Shown here: in pieces, positions 23,157 to 26,587 of the stretch
How the letters are laid out: each line of letters starts with the position of its first letter
How positions within the stretch are numbered: the first letter of the stretch is position 1
Program-made: the position numbers and the translations under genes
The notes under the pieces: generated by a model
What the model saw: the letters and a program-made list of their open reading frames with translations, nothing else
What the model was told of the DNA's origin: nothing
Databases searched by the model: none
Origin: JBDKUD01 sp039679805
GTDB taxonomy: Bacteria > Bacillota > Syntrophomonadia > Syntrophomonadales > Syntrophomonadaceae
Length of the DNA stretch: 26,587 bases
Assembly: GCA_039679805.1 (NCBI GenBank)
Contig: JBDKUD010000407.1
Location: forward strand, 1-26,587
Reading direction: 5' to 3'

Positions 23157-24386
23157 TTATTTATTTCCCAGTTCAAACTTATCGTGGAGTGCTTGGACCG
23201 CTCCTTCCATTTGCTCCCTTTTTACCAAGCACCAGATATTTGTATAAGAATCCCCCGACTGCAAAATTTGAATGTCCGCTTCCGTTAATGCCTCCACTAC
23301 TTTAGCCATAATGCCGGGAATTCCAGTCATAGCTGCTCCTACTATGGCTACTTTGGCGCATTCATATTCAATCTCCGGGACTATGTCCAGGTTCTTTAAA
23401 ACTTCCATGGCTTTATCAGCACTTTCAGCCGGTACTGTAAACATAATTGCCTGGGGCTGAACTGTAATAAAATCGACACTAATACCTGCCAGGGCGAGTG
23501 ACTTAAACACCTTTAATTCAAATCCTTTGGGCCCATTAAAGGAACACGAATTTATCTTAACCTGAGCTATGTTAGAAGTATAGGTAATACCGGTAATAAG
23601 GCGATCACTTACTATTCTTACCGGTTCTTCAATGGCGCCGATATGGTTGCTGACTACAGTTCCTACAGATTCAGTAAATGTAGATCTAACTCTTAAAGGA
23701 ACACCCTTTTGCATGGCTATTTCGATGGCCCGGGGATGAACAACCTTAGCTCCATCCCTGGCTAACTGGCAAATCTCATTGTAGGTAACCGCACCAAGCA
23801 GTCTGGCATTCTCTACAATCCGTGGGTCGGCGGTCATAACACCTTCCACATCAGTAAATATATCTATAAATTCCGCATTTAGCGCTACTCCCAAAGCACT
23901 GGCAGTAGTATCGCTGCCCCCACGTCCCAAAGTTGTTACTTCTCCATTTTCACCTTCTCCCTGAAAACCGGCTACAACCGGCACAATACCCTTTTCCAGA
24001 CATTCATTAATCTTTTTGGGGTTAACATATAATATGCGTGCTGTTCCGTAATTACCATCAGTAACTATACCCGCTTGTTCACCGGTTAAAAATATAGAAT
24101 TTATGCCCCGGGCGGTAAGCTGGCTGGCCATAATTACACCAGATATTTGTTCCCCGCAGGTCATAATTAAGTCCATTTCTCTGGGAGAAGGGCTGGAGTT
24201 AATTTCTTTTACCAGATTAATTAATGTATCAGTTGCGTAGGCATCATTTTTGCGGCCCATAGCTGATACGACCACAACTACTCCATAACCATCATTACGG
24301 GTAGTGGATACAATATCGCACACTTTGGCTCTGAGTTCTGGAGTAGCAATCGAGGTTCCCCCGAATTTTTGAACAATAACTTTCAA
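23157..24386 (-). CDS. dapG: Aspartate kinase (DapG-type, with ACT domains)
   Basis: A 409-residue aspartokinase that phosphorylates aspartate, the first step towards lysine, threonine, methionine and diaminopimelate. The kinase domain opens MKVIVQKFGGTS and has TLGRGGSDTTA and the FTDVEGVMTADPRIV region. Two ACT domains fill the last 150 residues and should bind an end product; in Bacillus the dapG copy is inhibited by diaminopimelate, and I infer the same here from position. The TTG at 24386 is 7 bases from AAGGTG and gives the usual family N-terminus; a GTG one codon earlier is the alternative. It follows asd by 14 bases. Confidence 0.95.
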   Translation of the reverse strand: MKVIVQKFGGTSIATPELRAKVCDIVSTTRNDGYGVVVVVSAMGRKNDAYATDTLINLVKEINSSPSPREMDLIMTCGEQISGVIMASQLTARGINSIFLTGEQAGIVTDGNYGTARILYVNPKKINECLEKGIVPVVAGFQGEGENGEVTTLGRGGSDTTASALGVALNAEFIDIFTDVEGVMTADPRIVENARLLGAVTYNEICQLARDGAKVVHPRAIEIAMQKGVPLRVRSTFTESVGTVVSNHIGAIEEPVRIVSDRLITGITYTSNIAQVKINSCSFNGPKGFELKVFKSLALAGISVDFITVQPQAIMFTVPAESADKAMEVLKNLDIVPEIEYECAKVAIVGAAMTGIPGIMAKVVEALTEADIQILQSGDSYTNIWCLVKREQMEGAVQALHDKFELGNK

Positions 24387-24400
24387 CACTTTACACCTTC

Positions 24401-25417
24401 TTAATAGAGGTTCTTATCCACCACTATCTCTGCTATCTGAATAGCATTAGTAGCTGCGCCTTTTCTAATCTGGTCAGCAGCTACCCACATAGCAATTCCC
24501 CGTTCCGTAGAAATATCCTTCCTTATTCTGCCTACATATACCTCATCAGTATCAGATGAATACAAGGGCATGGGATAAACATTATTGGCCGGGTCATCCT
24601 TAATCACGACACCCGGAGCTTTTGCCAGTAAATTTCTTACCTCTTGCGGTGACAACTCTTTTTCCATCTCTATATTTATTGATTCCGAATGGCTTCTAAA
24701 TACCGGAACTCTGACAGTAGTAGCAGTAATAGCCAAATCCGGACAATGCATAATCTTTCGGGTTTCCCATACCATTTTCATTTCTTCCCGCGTATAGTCA
24801 CCTTCCAGGAAACTATCAATATGCGGAATTAAATTAAATGCAATAGGATGCTGAAATACCTGTGGTGTCATTTTACTCCCATTCAAATAACCCTTAACAC
24901 TTTCCTCCAGTTCATCCAGTCCTGCCTTGCCTGCGCCTGAAACTGCCTGATAGGTAGATACTACAACCCGGGTCAGTTTTGCGGCCTGATGAATAGGATT
25001 GATAGCTACCACCATTATTATAGTCGAACAATTAGGATTAGCTATTATTCCTTTATGAAGCTCAATATCGCTGGGATTGACTTCGGGAACAACCAGCGGA
25101 ACTCCGTCTTCCAAACGGAAGGCATAACTGTTATCAATTACTACACAGTTGTTTTTAACTGCTTCCGGGGCCAACATTTTGCTTATATCTGTTCCAACCG
25201 CAAACAATGCCAGGTCGGCCTTTTTAAATGCTTCCGGCCGGGCACCTTGTACAGTAAACAATTCATCCTGAAATTTTATCTTAGTTCCTTCTTCACGGGG
25301 ATCAGCCAAACAAATGAGCTCTTTAATATTAAAATTCCGTTCTGCCAGAACTTTTAGCATTTCTTGGCCAACCGCACCCGTTGCACCGACTACTGCTAAT
25401 CTAACACCTTCTGCCAA
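24401..25417 (-). CDS. asd: Aspartate-semialdehyde dehydrogenase
   Basis: A 338-residue enzyme that reduces aspartyl phosphate to aspartate semialdehyde with NADPH. The nucleotide loop GATGAVGQ (11-18) and catalytic C130 in ANPNCSTI are clear, as is the histidine region VPVFRSHSES. The start is the TTG at 25417 (MAEGVRLAVVGATG) with AGGAGGT 7 bases upstream; a longer TTG frame at 25435 begins inside the sequence that holds this ribosome binding site. A possible promoter lies in the gap after dpaB, which could uncouple asd-dapG-dapA from sporulation-only expression of dpaAB. Confidence 0.96.
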   Translation of the reverse strand: MAEGVRLAVVGATGAVGQEMLKVLAERNFNIKELICLADPREEGTKIKFQDELFTVQGARPEAFKKADLALFAVGTDISKMLAPEAVKNNCVVIDNSYAFRLEDGVPLVVPEVNPSDIELHKGIIANPNCSTIIMVVAINPIHQAAKLTRVVVSTYQAVSGAGKAGLDELEESVKGYLNGSKMTPQVFQHPIAFNLIPHIDSFLEGDYTREEMKMVWETRKIMHCPDLAITATTVRVPVFRSHSESINIEMEKELSPQEVRNLLAKAPGVVIKDDPANNVYPMPLYSSDTDEVYVGRIRKDISTERGIAMWVAADQIRKGAATNAIQIAEIVVDKNLY

Positions 25418-25451
25418 GTCGATTACCTCCTGCAAAAAAATTCTAATCTGT

Positions 25452-25481
25452 ATTTTATCATAATCGCAGAAGCATTCACAA
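25452..25481 (-). promoter_or_regulatory. Candidate promoter for asd-dapG-dapA
   Basis: On the minus strand TTGTGA (25481-25476), 18 bases, TAAAAT (25457-25452), in the 68-base gap between dpaB and asd. It would give asd a vegetative promoter independent of dpaAB. Confidence 0.4.
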
Positions 25482-25485
25482 GGAA

Positions 25486-26079
25486 TTAGAATGTTCCAAT
25501 TATCACAGGTTGAATCTGTTTACCCTGCAAAGCCTGAATAACTGTGTCGACCGTCTGATCAAAACGGGCTACCATAGAGTTAGCTTTTTCAATTGGGTTA
25601 TCCTGCCCAAAAGGAATAAAATAGATATTTTTCATATTTATCAACAAACCGATATTACGGGCATTACTACCCAGAGCATCATTACTGGAAATACCTATAA
25701 CCACAGGACGTTGATTTCTTAAATGTGCTTTTACAGCCATTAAAGCTGGAGTATCCGTAATTCCATTAGCCATCTTGGCTATCGTATTTCCTGTGGCCGG
25801 CATAACCACTACAATATCAAGTAATTTTTTCGGTCCAATCGGTTCAGCGCTAACTATTGAGTTTATAATAGGTTTATCGGTAATTCCATGAATAATTTTC
25901 TTTAGATCATCAGTTTTATAAAACCGATTATCAGTCTCATCAACTGAGCTGGATAATATTGGGTAGATTACGGCACCTTCCTGTTTAAGCCTGATTATCT
26001 GAGGAACTACATCTCCTATGGTACAATGCGAACCAGTTAATACTACCCCCACTGTTATTCCCTTTAATTTGGCCTCCAT
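25486..26079 (-). CDS. dpaB: Dipicolinate synthase subunit B
   Basis: A 197-residue flavoprotein-family subunit (SpoVFB) that, with DpaA, makes dipicolinic acid in the mother cell for the spore core. The family motifs GVVLTGSHCTIGDVVPQ near the N-terminus and VVMPATGNTIAKMANGI are present. The ATG at 26079 is preceded by GGAGGAGGT and gives a normal family length. A longer frame from 26130 would overlap the end of dpaA and is rejected. The gene follows dpaA by 25 bases. It supports a spore-forming ancestry. Confidence 0.93.
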   Translation of the reverse strand: MEAKLKGITVGVVLTGSHCTIGDVVPQIIRLKQEGAVIYPILSSSVDETDNRFYKTDDLKKIIHGITDKPIINSIVSAEPIGPKKLLDIVVVMPATGNTIAKMANGITDTPALMAVKAHLRNQRPVVIGISSNDALGSNARNIGLLINMKNIYFIPFGQDNPIEKANSMVARFDQTVDTVIQALQGKQIQPVIIGTF

Positions 26080-26104
26080 TACCTCCTCCACTTCTCCACC
26101 TCCT

Positions 26105-26587
26105 TTAATCAATAAACAGGTTTTTGTCAAGCCGGGTAAGTTCCTTAATTATTAATCGTGGAATTACATCAGCCAGCATTTTGCCAGCCGACACTGGTGC
26201 AACCTTACCGGGTAGTCCCGGGGCCAGAATAGCTTTCAGGCCAAAGGCATTGGCAGCCTCAAAATCAGTGCCGCCTGGTTGAGTGGCCAGGTCTATTATT
26301 ACAATATTGGGATTAGCGTATTTCAAAACGTTACGATCAAGAACCATACTGGGAACAGTATTATAAACGATGTCACAAGAATTCATTATGTCCCGAATTT
26401 CTGCATACGATGCCCGTAAACATCCCATTTCATAAGCCCGTGCCAGTTGCCCATCGTTTCTGGCTACTACAGTAACCTGGGCACCTAATGCTTTTAAATT
26501 TCTGGCCAGAGTTATGGCTATACGGCCAAATCCAATAATACAGATATTACTCCCATGGATAGTTATAGGAGTCTCTTCCATAGCTAT
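26105..26587 (-). CDS. dpaA: Dipicolinate synthase subunit A (5' end cut by window edge)
   Basis: The last 160 residues of DpaA/SpoVFA, usually near 290-300. The frame is open through base 26587, and an apparent start ATG at 26581 is an internal methionine (AMEETPITIHGSN). The dinucleotide-binding motif GFGRIAITLARNL is followed by PGLPGKVAPVSAGKMLADVI, characteristic of the family. With DpaB it oxidises dihydrodipicolinate to dipicolinate, drawing on the product of DapA encoded downstream. Confidence 0.94.
   Translation of the reverse strand: MAMEETPITIHGSNICIIGFGRIAITLARNLKALGAQVTVVARNDGQLARAYEMGCLRASYAEIRDIMNSCDIVYNTVPSMVLDRNVLKYANPNIVIIDLATQPGGTDFEAANAFGLKAILAPGLPGKVAPVSAGKMLADVIPRLIIKELTRLDKNLFID

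Noticed and set aside
26105..26581. ATG at 26581 as a true start of a 158-residue protein.
   Set aside because: The frame stays open to the window edge and residues before the methionine fit DpaA; the family is about 290-300 residues, so the gene is cut by the edge.
1..26587. CRISPR arrays, tRNA/rRNA genes, transposases, prophage genes or attachment sites.
   Set aside because: No repeat-spacer pattern, cloverleaf-like sequence or recombinase motif was seen on either strand.

Overview
The window is a gene-dense piece of a low-GC Gram-positive, spore-forming Clostridia-like chromosome. The genus Syntrophomonas or a close relative is my best guess, from protein flavour and gene content; I could not run a search. 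All 22 supported protein genes lie on the minus strand, so the map reads from high to low coordinates. No tRNA, rRNA, CRISPR array or transposase was seen, and no intergenic gap exceeds about 260 bases.

Right end (26587-20356): dpaA (cut by the window edge), dpaB, asd, dapG and dapA form the lysine/diaminopimelate/dipicolinate block. They carry aspartate to dihydrodipicolinate and then to spore dipicolinate. rnjA (ribonuclease J) follows under a clear sigma-A promoter. Next (20163-15916) is a giant 1415-residue protein with two fused 2-hydroxyacyl-CoA dehydratase activator domains, then tepA and a YlzJ-like gene.

Middle (14491-10217): a complete Agr-type peptide quorum-sensing locus. agrC, agrB and agrA are translationally coupled by 4-base overlaps and closed by a terminator. 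A separate agrD (39 residues) follows, and just upstream of it is a perfect 13-base direct repeat with 21-base period, the geometry of a LytTR regulator site. Downstream of agrD, past a strong hairpin, is a secreted solute-binding protein fused to a copper-amine-oxidase-N-like ('stalk') domain. uppP comes next with its own extended -10.

Left part (9210-1): ftsK/spoIIIE, a winged-helix protein with a PfkB fold that has lost its catalytic motif, a rodZ-like gene, rimO and pgsA form a tight run. Then come a small membrane protein coupled to an FtsH-like protease lacking the usual extracytoplasmic domain, and cinA (cut by the window edge).

The backbone order dpaA-dpaB-asd-dapG-dapA-RNase J-tepA-ylzJ-spoIIIE-ymfM(rodZ-like)-pgsA-cinA matches, as I recall it, the Bacillus subtilis chromosome. 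Against that backbone, the giant activator, the agr locus with its solute-binding protein, uppP, the pseudokinase regulator, rimO and the FtsH-like pair stand out as lineage-specific insertions. The agr locus is the most interesting system here.
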